Shown here piece after piece: positions 41,846 through 51,472 of a stretch of DNA of 64,000 nucleotides. Made by a program: the position numbers and the translations under genes. Origin of the DNA: DASXKD01 sp963734725 (GTDB lineage Bacteria > Actinomycetota > Actinomycetes > Streptosporangiales > Streptosporangiaceae); assembly GCA_963734725.1 (NCBI GenBank), contig CAVTIX010000014.1, forward strand, positions 271,555 through 335,554. The letters run 5' to 3'. Positions within the stretch are counted from its first letter, which is position 1; each line of letters opens with the position of its first letter. The notes under the pieces are model-generated. The model saw nothing but the letters and a program-made list of their open reading frames with translations. It did not search any database and had not been told where the DNA came from.

Positions 41846-44800
41846 CTAACCGCTCGCGGAAGACCCGACGGCGTCTTCCGCGAGCGTGAACGCTTGTTCA
41901 GGACCCAGGCTGCGGCCACGCTGGTACGCGGCGTCGAACGCGGCCTCGCCCAGCGTCCGCCGGGCGGTGTCCCTGGTCTGCGGGGCGTCCAGGCTGCTGT
42001 GGTCGAAGGCGCCGCGGAGCGAGTGGCCGGCGCCAAGCAGGACGGCAGCCTGCTCCGCGCCGGATCGGCTCGGGTCAGTCCACAGCACGGCGGCGGCGAC
42101 GCCATCCATCACGACCGCGAGCGAGGACAGGTCCATGCTGTCGCGCGCGAGGCGAAGCGCGGAGGCGAGCCCGGCCCGGCCATCGGCGAGGTTGCCCAAC
42201 CTGATGTCCACCAGCGCGCTCCGGTTCTGCGCCTGGGCCCGGAAGTTGCCGACCATCGCGCTGTTCTTGCTCGCCATCCGGGAATCAAGCCGGCGGGCGA
42301 TCTGGCCGGCTTCGGCCAGGTCACCGCGCAGCCAGGCCAGTTCCGCCTTGACGAAGGCGATCCACAGCTCGGTCTCGGAGTCTCCCTGTTCGCGGGCGGC
42401 TCGCTCGGCCCGGGCCATGTCGGCGAGAGCGCCGCGATGGTCCCCCAGGCGGCTGCGGGACTTGGCCAGGCTGGCGTGCATCTGCGCGGTGTCTTCCCAG
42501 TCGGTCAGCTCACTGCTCAGCTTCACCGCCCGCTCCAGCGCGCCGATGGCCCGGGCATGGTCCCCGTCGAGCGCGGCAAGCTCCGCCTGGCCCACGAGCG
42601 CCAGGGCGACGCCCCACCGGTCGCCGAGGGCCTCGAACCCGGCGAGTGCCTCGGCGCACTCGCGGGCCACGTCGTCCAGGCGGCCCAGGGCCATCGAGGA
42701 GAACGCGTGCATGAGCCGGGCGCCCGACTGGGTCCACGGATCGGCCGACTCGAAGTGCGTGGCGAGCAGTCGGAGCGCCTCGTCGGGATCGCGCTTGTCG
42801 TAGAGCGCGAGCATCACGGTTCCGACGACCACCAGCGGATGCAGCGGGCGGCTGCCGGGCCCGTCGCCGCCGGTGTCCGGCCGGGTCATCAGGGACTCCA
42901 CATCCGCCAGCGGCTGTCGTACCGCGATGATCTCGTAGCTGGCGTTGAGCGAGGTCAGCGCGCATACAGCACGGGCGTGCACCACATCGAAATCGCCGTC
43001 GGCCACGGCGGCTTTCCCGGCCGCCTCGCTGATCGCCAGGATCTCTCTGGCCAGGGCGCCGCTCTCCCGGCGCTGTCCGCGCAGCAGCCAGAACCAGCCC
43101 AGCGCCTGCCCGAAACGCAGCGCCAGCGCGACGTCGCGCCGGTCGATCGCCCAGCGCAGCGCCGCGTGCATGTTGTCCTGCTCGGCGGTCAGCCGCCGCA
43201 TCCAGATGTGCTGCTGGGACCCGCGCAGCATGGGATCCGCGGTCTCGGCCAGCCGCAGGAAGTACGTGGCGAACGCCTGCCTGGCCTGGTCCGCTTCGCC
43301 GGCTTCGGTCAGCCGTTGCGCGCAGTAGGCCCGGATCGTCTCCAGCATCCGGTACCGCGGCTCGCCGTTCTCATCCACGATGAGGAACGACTTCTCCACC
43401 AGGCCGAACAGCGCGGGCAAGACGGCATCAGCGGGCAGCGCGGCATCCTGGCACACCTGTTCCGCGGCGGTCAGCGTGGCGCCGCCCGGGAAGGTGGCCA
43501 GCCGCCTGGCGAGCACCTGCTCCGGTTCGGACAGCAGTTCCCAGCTCCAGTCCACCACCGCGCGCAGCGTCTGGTGCCGCGGCACGGCCGTCCTGCTGCC
43601 CCCGGTGAGCAGCTCGAACCTGGCCCCGAGCCGTTCGGCGAGCTGGGCGGCGGACAGCGTGCGCAGCCGCGCCGCGGCGAGTTCGATGGCCAGCGGCATG
43701 CCGTCGAGCGCCCGGCAGATCCGGGCCACGTCGTCGGCGGTGGCCTCGTCGACCTGGAAGTCCGGCCGCACCGCCGTGGCCCGGTCGGCCAGCAGCCGGA
43801 CCGCGGCGTAGCCCGCGATCCGACTGCTGCCACCATCGCCGGGGGCTGGCGGGACCGGCAGCGGCGGGACCGGCCACAGCGCCTCCCCGGTGATCCGCAG
43901 CGGTTCCCGGCTGGTCACCAGCACGCGGACGCCCGGGCAGCCGGCCAGCACCTCATCGGCGAGCGCGGCAGCGGCCGCCACGACGTGCTCGCAGTTGTCC
44001 AGGATCAGCAGGTCACGGCGTTGCACGAGCGCCGCCACCAATCGCTGCATCGAGTCGGCGGTCGCGGCGATCTGGCCGGCTCCGGCGTGGCCGAGCACCG
44101 GGCTCTGCCGGATGCCCAGCGCGTGCAGCACCGCGTAGGGCACGTCGCCCGGGTCGGTCACCGGCGTCAGTTCCACCAGGGTCACCGGGCAGCCGTCCGG
44201 CGCCCCGCTAGGTCCCGCCGCGGGTGACTCCCGGGAGAGCAGCGCCGCCAGCTCGATGGCCAGGCGGGTCTTGCCTGCCCCGCCTGGGCCGGTCAGCGTG
44301 ACCAGCCTGCCCTCGGCCAGCATCTTCCGCACCCGCGTCACGTCCTCGTCCCTGCCGACGAAGCTGGTCAGTGGCTTGCGCACGGCGGCCGTTCGCGTGC
44401 TGGACGGCGGGTTGCCGGGCGCCATCCGTTCTTCAGCGGAAAAACCGGTCTGGCCGGTGAGCGTGCCCGCGTCCAGCGGTGGCTGGCCCCGGGACCCGTC
44501 CGGCAGGTCCTGGCGGAGCACGCCCAGGTAGATCTGCTCGAGCTGGGGGGACGGGTCCACCCCCAGCTCGGCGGCGAACAACTCGCGCGCCTGGTTGTAC
44601 TCCGCGAGCGCCTCCGCCTGCCGCCCAGCCGCGTACAGCGCGCGCATGAGCAGCCCGCGCGGGCGCTCGGCCACCGGGTCGGCGGCGATCATGGCGCGCA
44701 GCTCGCCGACCAGGCTGTCGCTTTCGCCCAGGGCGAGGCCCGCCTCGACCAGGTCCAGCGTCGCGCCGGCACGCAGCTCCTCGAGCCGCGCCGCGGGCCC

Positions 44801-45250
44801 GGAGGCGAACCGGGCGGCGGAGACATCGGCCAGCGCCGGCCCGCGCCAGGCGCCGAGGGCCTCGCGCAGCATCCGCCGGGCCGTCACCGGGTCACCGGAG
44901 GCCAGCGCCTCGCCGCCGTCGCGCGCTTGCGCCTCGAACGCCACCGCGTCGATCCGGTCCGGCGCCAGCGCCAGCCGGTAGCCCGCCGGATGCGACTCGA
45001 TCACCTGGTCGCCCAGGGCGGCCTGGCGCAGCGCGGTGCGCAGCCGGGAGACCAGGGATTGCAGCGCGTTGCCCGAATTGGCCGGCGGCTCGTCCTCCCA
45101 GAGCCGCTCGATCAGCGAGTAGGCGGGCACCACCCGGCCCACGTCGAGCGCCAGCAGAATGAGCAGCATACGCACCCGGTACCCGCCGACCCGCACCGGG
45201 CGGCCCGCCTCATCATGGACCGCGAGTGTTCCCAGTAGCCCGATCCGCAC
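41846..45250 (-). CDS. AfsR/SARP-type regulator with BTAD, NB-ARC and TPR regions
   Basis: 1134 residues. The OmpR-type winged helix is at 1-95 (RMLLILLALDVGRVVPAYSL), the BTAD helices at about 100-250, and the NB-ARC ATPase at about 310-620 with Walker A GPGGAGKTRLA, LLILDNCEHV (Walker B) and VLVTSREPLRITGE (RNBS-B type). The rest is TPR-like helical repeats. Such proteins are ATP-gated activators of secondary-metabolite or stress genes. It is convergent with drrAB. The GTG start at 45250 matches the family's normal N-terminus. Confidence 0.9.
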   Translation of the reverse strand: MRIGLLGTLAVHDEAGRPVRVGGYRVRMLLILLALDVGRVVPAYSLIERLWEDEPPANSGNALQSLVSRLRTALRQAALGDQVIESHPAGYRLALAPDRIDAVAFEAQARDGGEALASGDPVTARRMLREALGAWRGPALADVSAARFASGPAARLEELRAGATLDLVEAGLALGESDSLVGELRAMIAADPVAERPRGLLMRALYAAGRQAEALAEYNQARELFAAELGVDPSPQLEQIYLGVLRQDLPDGSRGQPPLDAGTLTGQTGFSAEERMAPGNPPSSTRTAAVRKPLTSFVGRDEDVTRVRKMLAEGRLVTLTGPGGAGKTRLAIELAALLSRESPAAGPSGAPDGCPVTLVELTPVTDPGDVPYAVLHALGIRQSPVLGHAGAGQIAATADSMQRLVAALVQRRDLLILDNCEHVVAAAAALADEVLAGCPGVRVLVTSREPLRITGEALWPVPPLPVPPAPGDGGSSRIAGYAAVRLLADRATAVRPDFQVDEATADDVARICRALDGMPLAIELAAARLRTLSAAQLAERLGARFELLTGGSRTAVPRHQTLRAVVDWSWELLSEPEQVLARRLATFPGGATLTAAEQVCQDAALPADAVLPALFGLVEKSFLIVDENGEPRYRMLETIRAYCAQRLTEAGEADQARQAFATYFLRLAETADPMLRGSQQHIWMRRLTAEQDNMHAALRWAIDRRDVALALRFGQALGWFWLLRGQRRESGALAREILAISEAAGKAAVADGDFDVVHARAVCALTSLNASYEIIAVRQPLADVESLMTRPDTGGDGPGSRPLHPLVVVGTVMLALYDKRDPDEALRLLATHFESADPWTQSGARLMHAFSSMALGRLDDVARECAEALAGFEALGDRWGVALALVGQAELAALDGDHARAIGALERAVKLSSELTDWEDTAQMHASLAKSRSRLGDHRGALADMARAERAAREQGDSETELWIAFVKAELAWLRGDLAEAGQIARRLDSRMASKNSAMVGNFRAQAQNRSALVDIRLGNLADGRAGLASALRLARDSMDLSSLAVVMDGVAAAVLWTDPSRSGAEQAAVLLGAGHSLRGAFDHSSLDAPQTRDTARRTLGEAAFDAAYQRGRSLGPEQAFTLAEDAVGSSASG

Positions 45251-45431
45251 CGCGCCTCTCTCCGCCGCCAGGATTCATGGTGGTCGCGCATGCTGACATT
45301 CCATTGTCGGATGCCGCTTGGCGTGCCCGGCACGCGACCCGTTCCGGCAGTGCCGATTTTGGTGCAAAACGACCGGCTCGGGCGAATCAGTTACGCCGCC
45401 GCGCCATATCCGGGGCAAGGCCCCGGCGCGG

Positions 45432-47458
45432 TCAGCCGGTCCAGAGCGCGCCCAGGTCCGCGTCGATGCGCGCGGCCAGCGGCGCGGTCGCCGGCAGCAG
45501 CGGCGGCGGTGGCGCGGCCTGGATGGTCTCGCAGGCGGCCAGGGCGTCCGCGCCGAGGAACCTGGTGAGCTGCCCGTAACTGTGCCGGTCGTCGCTGGCC
45601 AGCCGGTGGTGGTGCAGGCGCATCGGCGCGTACAGGTAGAGCTGGTCGCGAGCCCTGGTGACCGCGACGTAGAACAGCCGCTGTTCCTCCGCGAGCCCGC
45701 CCGGCGTGCCCAGCGCCATGTCGCTCGGCACCGCGCCGTCCACCAGATGCGGCAGGTGCACGATGGGCCATTCCAGGCCCTTGGCCGAGTGCACCGTCGA
45801 GATGACTAGGAAGTCCTCGTCGAGGCGGGGCGGCCCGGCGAGGTCCGACGCCGTCACCGGCGGGTCGAGCGCCAGCTCGACGAGCGCGTCGTGCAGCGAC
45901 GGCCGGCTCGCGGCCGCGTCCGCGAGCCGCTCCAGATCGGCAAGGCGGACGTCCGCGTCCGGGTAGCGGGCCCGCAGCGGGCCGTCCAGCGCGGCCAGGA
46001 TCGCGGTGGCGCGCTGCGGCGTATGCTCCTGGACGGCGGCCTTGGCGAGACTGGTCACGGTCGCGGTGAGCTCGCCGCGCGCCCGCCGCGGCGCGGCAGC
46101 GGCGGCGTCCGGCCACCGGTCGAATGGGCCGGGGTCGGCCGGGCGGAGGGTGTCGAGGACCCGCCGGGCGCTCACTGCCCCGATGCCCTCGTGCAGCCGC
46201 AGCACCCGGAACCAGGCGATGTCGTCGGCGGGGTTGGCGACGATCCGCGCCGCCGCGAGGAAGTCCTTGACGTGGGCGGCCTCGGTGAAGCGGAGCCCGC
46301 CGTACTTGATGTACGGGATGCCGCGGGCAGCCAGTTCGATCTCGAGCACGTCGCTGTGGTGTGCGGCGCGGACCAGGACCGCCTGGTCACGCAGGTCGGC
46401 GCCGGCCTCACTGGCGTCGAGCACCCGGGCACAGATCTCCCTGGCCTGGGTGGCCTCGTCATGGCAGCGCACCAGGGCGGGGGCCGCCCCGCCCTCGCGG
46501 GCGGCGCGCAGCGCAAGCTCCAACCCGGAGGATTGTGGTCGTACCGCGTTGGCCAGCCGCAGCACCGCCTGCCTGGCCCGGTAGTTGCGGACCAGCCGGA
46601 CAACGGTCAGGCCCGGGTAGCTGACCGTCAGGTCGCGCAGGTGCCGCGGGTCGGCGCCGCGGAAGCCGTAGATAGCCTGAGCGTCGTCGCCCACGCAGGT
46701 CAGGCAGCCGCCATCGGGGACGAGCAGCCGCACGATGTCGGCCTGGACCGCGTTGACGTCCTGGTACTCGTCCACCAGGACCGCGTCGAACATGCCCCGC
46801 AGGACTGGCCCGGCGGCGGGGTCGGCCAGCGCGGCCCGCCACATCAGCAGCAGGTCATCAAAGTCGACCAGGCCGTGGCTGCGCTTGTGCGCGACATAAC
46901 CGCGGAACAGCTCACTGAGCTGGCCGGTGTACTCGGTGCACCAGGGGTACCCACCGCGCACCACCTCGGCGACCGTCTGCTGGGTGTTCACGCACCGGGT
47001 ATAGATATCGGCGCACACCGCGGCCCGCGGCCCGCGGCGCTGCGAGCCGGCCAGGCCGTGCTCGGCCCGCCTTGTGTCCAGCAGGTCCGCCATGTCCGAC
47101 GGGTCGATGACGGTGAACTCCGGCGGCAGGGAGAACGACTCCGCGTGCTGGCGGATGATCCGGTGCGCGATCGCGTGAAACGTCCCGCCGGTGATCCGCC
47201 CGCCGGCCGGCCGTTCGCGGGCCGGGCGCACGCGGTCGCCCGGGACAGCATGTCATCGGCCGCGCGGCGGGTGAACGTCAGCAGCAGGATCCGCGACGCG
47301 GGCACGCCCTGCTCACGCAACCACGCGGCCCGGGCCACCAGCGTGCGCGTCTTGCCGGTGCCGGCCCCGGCCAGCACCAGCAGCGGCCCGCCGGGATGCG
47401 CCGCCGCCGCGCGCTGCTCGTCGTTCAGCCCATCCAGCACACTCGCCGACTCGAACAT
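45432..47458 (-). pseudogene. UvrD/PcrA-type DNA helicase with one frameshift
   Basis: Joined, the two frames give about 675 residues. The first carries the Q motif LNDEQRAAAAHPGG, Walker A AGAGTGKTRT and LLTFTRRAADDML. The frame then changes near 47232 (one base lost), and the second carries GGTFHAIAHRI, Walker B VLVDEYQDVN, VGDDAQAIYGFRG, STVHSAKGLEW and FYVAVTRARDQLYLY. All superfamily-1 motifs are intact, so apart from the shift it looks functional. Either it is a recent pseudogene or a sequencing deletion. It would unwind DNA in repair. Confidence 0.8.
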
Positions 47459-47539
47459 AAAGACGAATGTAACCAGAGCGTCCCCGTCAGGCTGGCAGCC
47501 ACGCTGGCACGCCCGGTCCCGGCTGGTCTCGGTCCGCCA

Positions 47540-47591
47540 TCGTGATCATGAGATCCGGGGCGCTATGGCGCCACCGAAGTCATGATTACGA
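47540..47591. repeat. Nested inverted repeat
   Basis: TCGTGATCATGA at 47540-47551 is mirrored at 47580-47591 with 11 of 12 pairs, and the 28 nt between contain a second palindrome, GGCGC-TATG-GCGCC. It lies between two minus-strand genes (lipoprotein and helicase) and may be a terminator, an operator or a small mobile scar. Confidence 0.5.
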
Positions 47592-47603
47592 ATGCCAAAG
47601 GGG

Positions 47604-48221
47604 CTAGCGCGTGGCGCCAGCGGGCGGGAGCAGCAGATCGGTGACCGGCCCGAGGCTGTCAGGCGAGACCGGCGGCGGTTTGTCGCCGACGCCCATGTCG
47701 AGCCCGGCGAAGGTACGGGCGTCAAGCACGAGGGACGCGTACCGGCCGGTCGGCGCGGCCGCTCCGGGCGGCCTGGGAGCATCGACGGTGAAACGTCCCT
47801 GCATGGTCACCAGGTAGACCGGGACGCCGCCAGAACCGGGCACGAAATCACCGGGCGTCGCCGAGGTGAGCGCCCTCCGGTGCGTGGTGAGCACGGCGGT
47901 CGCCTGGGTCAGCGCATGCCCGCCGTTGAGCTTCGCGAAGCGCTTGGCGATCGCCCTCAGCCGGGGAACCGCCGATGCCGGGACCGGGCGGCCCGGTCGG
48001 GTCGAACCCAGCATCGCCGCGTAGGTCCTCGCCTGCCCGGCCTGGCCCGCGGTCCCGGCGTAGCTGGCGATCCCGGCGTGCCCCGCGGTACCGGCGTGCC
48101 CCGCAGTCCCGGCCGCCCCGGCCCGGTATGTCCCGCAGCCCGCGAGCGCGAGTCCCATCAGGCACGCTAGCGCTGCGATCTCGTGAGCGCGCCGCCGTGC
48201 CGTGGCATTGACCGTGTTCAT
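47604..48221 (-). CDS. Hypothetical lipoprotein
   Basis: 205 residues. The signal peptide ends in the lipobox LALAGC (Cys near residue 29). A short run of GTAGHAG-type repeats follows (about 37-60), which is an exposed flexible linker. The globular part begins near 65 (TYAAMLGSTRPGRPVP) and contains PVYLVTMQGRFTVDAPRPPG and ASLVLDARTFAGLDMGVGD. No family recognised; similar small lipoproteins of actinomycetes have unknown roles. GGAGG precedes ATG 48221. Confidence 0.6.
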   Translation of the reverse strand: MNTVNATARRRAHEIAALACLMGLALAGCGTYRAGAAGTAGHAGTAGHAGIASYAGTAGQAGQARTYAAMLGSTRPGRPVPASAVPRLRAIAKRFAKLNGGHALTQATAVLTTHRRALTSATPGDFVPGSGGVPVYLVTMQGRFTVDAPRPPGAAAPTGRYASLVLDARTFAGLDMGVGDKPPPVSPDSLGPVTDLLLPPAGATR

Positions 48222-48444
48222 GCCGCCTCCACCCCGTCAGGTACACCTTGGACGGCCGGCGCGCCATGGCGGTTCCATCCCGTCGGCAGCGGGAGGTGGG
48301 TGGGTCCGGTGCATCGCTGTTGCTAATGGGTCCACTATTGGCTCCTCCGCCGCATCATCATCTATCCCGCCGGACAGATTCTCCCAGCAGGATAGGTCTC
48401 CTGGATACGCCCAAACGTGCATCTGTTTATGGTTTGTTAATGAC
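48222..48444. other. Upstream half of the lipoprotein-GH3 gap
   Basis: Divergent gap. No gene is visible; two overlapping short frames have neither codon bias nor ribosome sites. The GC content falls sharply toward 48400. Confidence 0.3.
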
Positions 48445-48494
48445 GAAGGTAAAATTTTCATCCTTCATTGATAAATGGCGTCATACGTTATAGC
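48445..48494 (+). promoter_or_regulatory. AT-rich control region of the GH3 gene
   Basis: An AT-rich island inside GC-rich DNA. GAAGG-N12-CCTTC (48445-48466) encloses AAAATTTT and could be an operator. TTGATA at 48468-48473 and TATAGC at 48489-48494 make a poor promoter with a 15-nt spacer. The start codon is 140 nt downstream, leaving a long leader. Confidence 0.35.
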
Positions 48495-48633
48495 GGAAAG
48501 GGCGCCGGTGCGGGACTTTCCAGCTTCGAAGCCTACCGGCCGCTGCGCTCCCCCTTTGCCGTGGTGAGGAGGCTGGGGGCCGAGTGGTGCTGGCGCCCTT
48601 GCTCGGGAACCATGGCGGAGCGAAGGAGCGATG

Positions 48634-51084
48634 ATGAGACTCCCGTTGTCCGATCTCGTCACCAAGCGCCGGGCCTTGATCCGGCGCAGATCAGTCCGTC
48701 GTACAGCATTCCCAGCGGCCATGGCGGCGGTGGCCCTGGCGATTGGCATGACCACCGCCGCGGTGACCGGCCAGCCGGCGGCCGCGACCGGCCGCCCGGC
48801 CTACCTGAATCCACACCTCCCGGTGCAGGCGCGGGTCGCTGACCTGCTGCGCCGGATGACGCTGCCGGAGAAGATCGGGCAGATGGTGCAGATCGAGGCC
48901 ACCCAGGTCACCGACACCAGCAACAGCTGCACCAGCACCGGCGGCTTCAACATGCCGAACCCGGTTTGTGAGCAGAAGATCCTCATCGACAACCACGCCG
49001 GCTCCATCCTGGCCGGCGGAACGGACATCCCGCCGGACACCACCGGCCAGGGTGGCACCGGCAACACCGGCCTGGACTGGGCCAATGAGTACAACACCAT
49101 GCAGTCCTACGCGATCGCGCACAGCAGGCTGCACATCCCGGTCATTTTCGGCGTCGATGCGGTGCACGGCTTCGGGCACCCGTGGCAGGCGCCGCTGTTC
49201 CCGCAGAGCATCGGGATGGGCGCCACCTGGGACCCGGCCGCGGCCATGGCGGGCGGCGAGGTGACCGCCAACGCACTGCGCGCCACCGGTTGGAACTGGG
49301 ACTTCGCGCCCGTCCAGGACCTGGCACGGGACAACCGGTGGGGCCGCTACTACGAGACGTGGGCCGAGGAGCCCGCGCTCGCGGCGGCCATGGGCGGCGC
49401 GTACGTGCGCGGGGTGCAGGCCATACCCGGCCGCGGGCTAGGCGTCACCGCCACCGTGAAGCACTTCGCCGGATACTCCGAGTCGATCAACGGGCACGAC
49501 CGGGTGCAGGCAGAGCTGCCGATCCGGTATCTGCAGGACACCTTCCTCCCCTCGTACGCGGGCGCGCTCAACGCCGGTGCGGGAACGGTCATGGTGGACT
49601 CCGGGTCGGTCAACGGCATCCCCGCCACCGCATCGCATTTCCTGCTCACCACGGAACTGCGTGACCGGCTTGGCTTCAAGGGCGTCGTGATCAGCGACTA
49701 CGGTGACGTGCCTGCCCTGGCCACCACCTACCACATGGCCCCAGACCTGGCCGGGGCGGCCGCTCTGGCCATCAACGCGGGCGTTGACATGGCCATGCTG
49801 CCCTTCAACGCCGACCAGTGGCAGGCCGCGGTCCAGCAGGATGTGTCGTCCCACGCCATCTCCATGGCACGGATCAACCAGGCGGTCCAGCGGATCCTCA
49901 CCCTCAAGTTCCAGCTCGGCCTGTTCAACCATCCGCTAGTCAACGCCAGCAAAGCGGACGCCGCGGTGCAGGCCGGCCGGACCGCCACGTTGCGCGCGGC
50001 ACGCGAGTCGATCACGCTGCTGCGCAACCAGAACAATGTCCTGCCGTTGTCGTCGAGCAGCAAGATCGTGGTGACCGGGCCGAACGCGGACAACATGACC
50101 TACCAGGTCGGTGGCTGGAGTGTCAGCTGGCAGGGGCCGCATACCAGCGGCCACGTGTGCTGTGAAGGCCCGCCTGGCCAGATCCCGCCGGGGACCACGG
50201 TGCTCAAGGGCCTGCAGGGCGAGGACTCCAACGTGACCTACGCGCCCGACCAGGCGACCGCGGTCGCCGACGCAGCGTCGGCGGACGCCGTGGTCGTCGC
50301 CGTCGGCGAGAAGGCATACGCCGAAGGGCTCGGGGACAACCCCGCGCCGCAGCTCACACCGGACCAGCAGAGCCTGGTCAGCGCCCTGGAGCAGACCGGC
50401 AAGCCGGTGATCGTGGTGGTCGTCGCGGGCAGGCCCCTCGGCCTCGGCCCGGCGGAGCAGGCCAACGCCATACTGATGGCCTACCAGGGCAGCACCGAGG
50501 CAGGCCAGGCCGTGGCCGACGTCATCTTCGGCAAGGTGAACCCGAGCGGCAAGCTGCCCGTGACGTGGCCGTCCGACGCGGCCGCGCCGGGCGGGGACTT
50601 CAACACCGGCGCCCCGTCGCCGCTCGGCGATCAGCCGAAGTTCTTCGACCAACTGCCTTACACCGGGTCGGGCCAGGGGAGCGGGTACAACCCGCTCTAC
50701 CCGTTTGCTTACGGGCTGTCCTACACCACCTTCAACGTCACCGGCCTGTCGGCGCCTGCCAGCGTGTCCGGGACCGGCACGATGACGGCCACCTTCACGG
50801 TGTCCAACACCGGCAGCGTGGCCGGCACGGACATAGTCCCGGTGTACGTTCACCAGCCCGTCAGCGTGGTAACCGTCCCGGACCAGCGGCTGGTCGGGTT
50901 CGCCCGGGTGACGCTGAGCCCGGGGCAGACCAAGACCGTGCACGTCGCCTTCCGCGTCTCGCAGCTTGCCGTCACGCCGGGCGACATCGACGGCGCGGCT
51001 AGCCCGCAGGTGGAACTCGGCGCGTACCAGGTGCAGATCGGCACGCCAGCCAGCCTGAACGCCAACTTCACCGTCCACGCCTGA
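48634..51084 (+). CDS. Secreted GH3 beta-glucosidase
   Basis: 816 residues. A signal peptide with a long Arg-rich N-region and a core at about 30-48 (AVALAIGMTTAAVTG). The GH3 N-domain has LPEKIGQMVQIEA, VGVDAVHG-like VIFGVDAVHGFGHP and the nucleophile Asp355 in GVVISDYGDV; the C-domain starts ITLLRNQNNVLPLSSSS and carries VVVAVGEKAYAEG. An Fn3-like domain ends the protein (FTVSNTGSVAGTDIVPVYV). It removes glucose from cello-oligosaccharides or other beta-glucans outside the cell. ATG 48634 is chosen over 48631 because AGGAG is 6 nt away. Confidence 0.85.
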   Translation: MRLPLSDLVTKRRALIRRRSVRRTAFPAAMAAVALAIGMTTAAVTGQPAAATGRPAYLNPHLPVQARVADLLRRMTLPEKIGQMVQIEATQVTDTSNSCTSTGGFNMPNPVCEQKILIDNHAGSILAGGTDIPPDTTGQGGTGNTGLDWANEYNTMQSYAIAHSRLHIPVIFGVDAVHGFGHPWQAPLFPQSIGMGATWDPAAAMAGGEVTANALRATGWNWDFAPVQDLARDNRWGRYYETWAEEPALAAAMGGAYVRGVQAIPGRGLGVTATVKHFAGYSESINGHDRVQAELPIRYLQDTFLPSYAGALNAGAGTVMVDSGSVNGIPATASHFLLTTELRDRLGFKGVVISDYGDVPALATTYHMAPDLAGAAALAINAGVDMAMLPFNADQWQAAVQQDVSSHAISMARINQAVQRILTLKFQLGLFNHPLVNASKADAAVQAGRTATLRAARESITLLRNQNNVLPLSSSSKIVVTGPNADNMTYQVGGWSVSWQGPHTSGHVCCEGPPGQIPPGTTVLKGLQGEDSNVTYAPDQATAVADAASADAVVVAVGEKAYAEGLGDNPAPQLTPDQQSLVSALEQTGKPVIVVVVAGRPLGLGPAEQANAILMAYQGSTEAGQAVADVIFGKVNPSGKLPVTWPSDAAAPGGDFNTGAPSPLGDQPKFFDQLPYTGSGQGSGYNPLYPFAYGLSYTTFNVTGLSAPASVSGTGTMTATFTVSNTGSVAGTDIVPVYVHQPVSVVTVPDQRLVGFARVTLSPGQTKTVHVAFRVSQLAVTPGDIDGAASPQVELGAYQVQIGTPASLNANFTVHA

Positions 51085-51114
51085 CCTAGAAAGGACACCC
51101 AGCTAATAGCACCC

Positions 51115-51152
51115 GCGGGGCCCGGCGCCACCTCGATGGCGCCGGGCCCCGC
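51115..51152 (+). terminator. 16-bp perfect hairpin after GH3
   Basis: GCGGGGCCCGGCGCCA at 51115-51130 pairs fully with 51137-51152 across a 6-nt loop, 31 nt after the GH3 stop. Confidence 0.75.
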
Positions 51153-51156
51153 AGGC

Positions 51157-51227
51157 GCCTGCCGGCCCGCCACGGACCCGCACCGTAACGGGACCGCGGA
51201 ATGCCTGCCGGCCCGCCACGGACCCGC
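51157..51227. repeat. 25-nt direct repeat
   Basis: Identical 25-nt copies at 51157-51181 and 51203-51227, each beginning GCCTGCCGGCCCGCC, 46 nt apart, directly after the GH3 terminator. Confidence 0.7.
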
Positions 51228-51472
51228 GCGGGGACCGTACCGGCCACGGCACTGCGTTTTTCAGAAGTATCTTTTTGAAACACGGAACTATGGCGTGACG
51301 CCGCGCCTGCGGTGAATATCCTCCTGGCATTCGCTGGCGAAGCAGGATAATCCAGCTATGCGGGAAACCGTAGCTGCGCCCGGCCGGACCGGGATCCGGT
51401 TCCCCGGCGCCGCCGGGCCCGCCAAATAAACTCAGGTGCCGGAAATCGCCGGCTTGAGTACCGTCGGCCGGT
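51228..51472. other. Gap ahead of the second DinB gene
   Basis: No gene seen. A short AT-rich run (GTTTTTCAGAAGTATC and on, near 51257) may hold the DinB promoter. Confidence 0.3.

Noticed and set aside
41894..44227. 777-codon open frame on the plus strand
   Set aside because: It is antisense to the SARP/NB-ARC gene, whose domains are all clear. Long antisense frames are expected at this GC content, and its translation is low-complexity Arg/Gly/Pro/His.
45891..47585. 564-codon open frame on the plus strand
   Set aside because: Antisense to the helicase motifs; the translation matches no fold and is Gly/Val/Arg-rich.
48202..48471. 89-codon frame in the lipoprotein-GH3 gap
   Set aside because: No ribosome site, it overlaps the lipoprotein start region, and the translation shows no recognisable feature.
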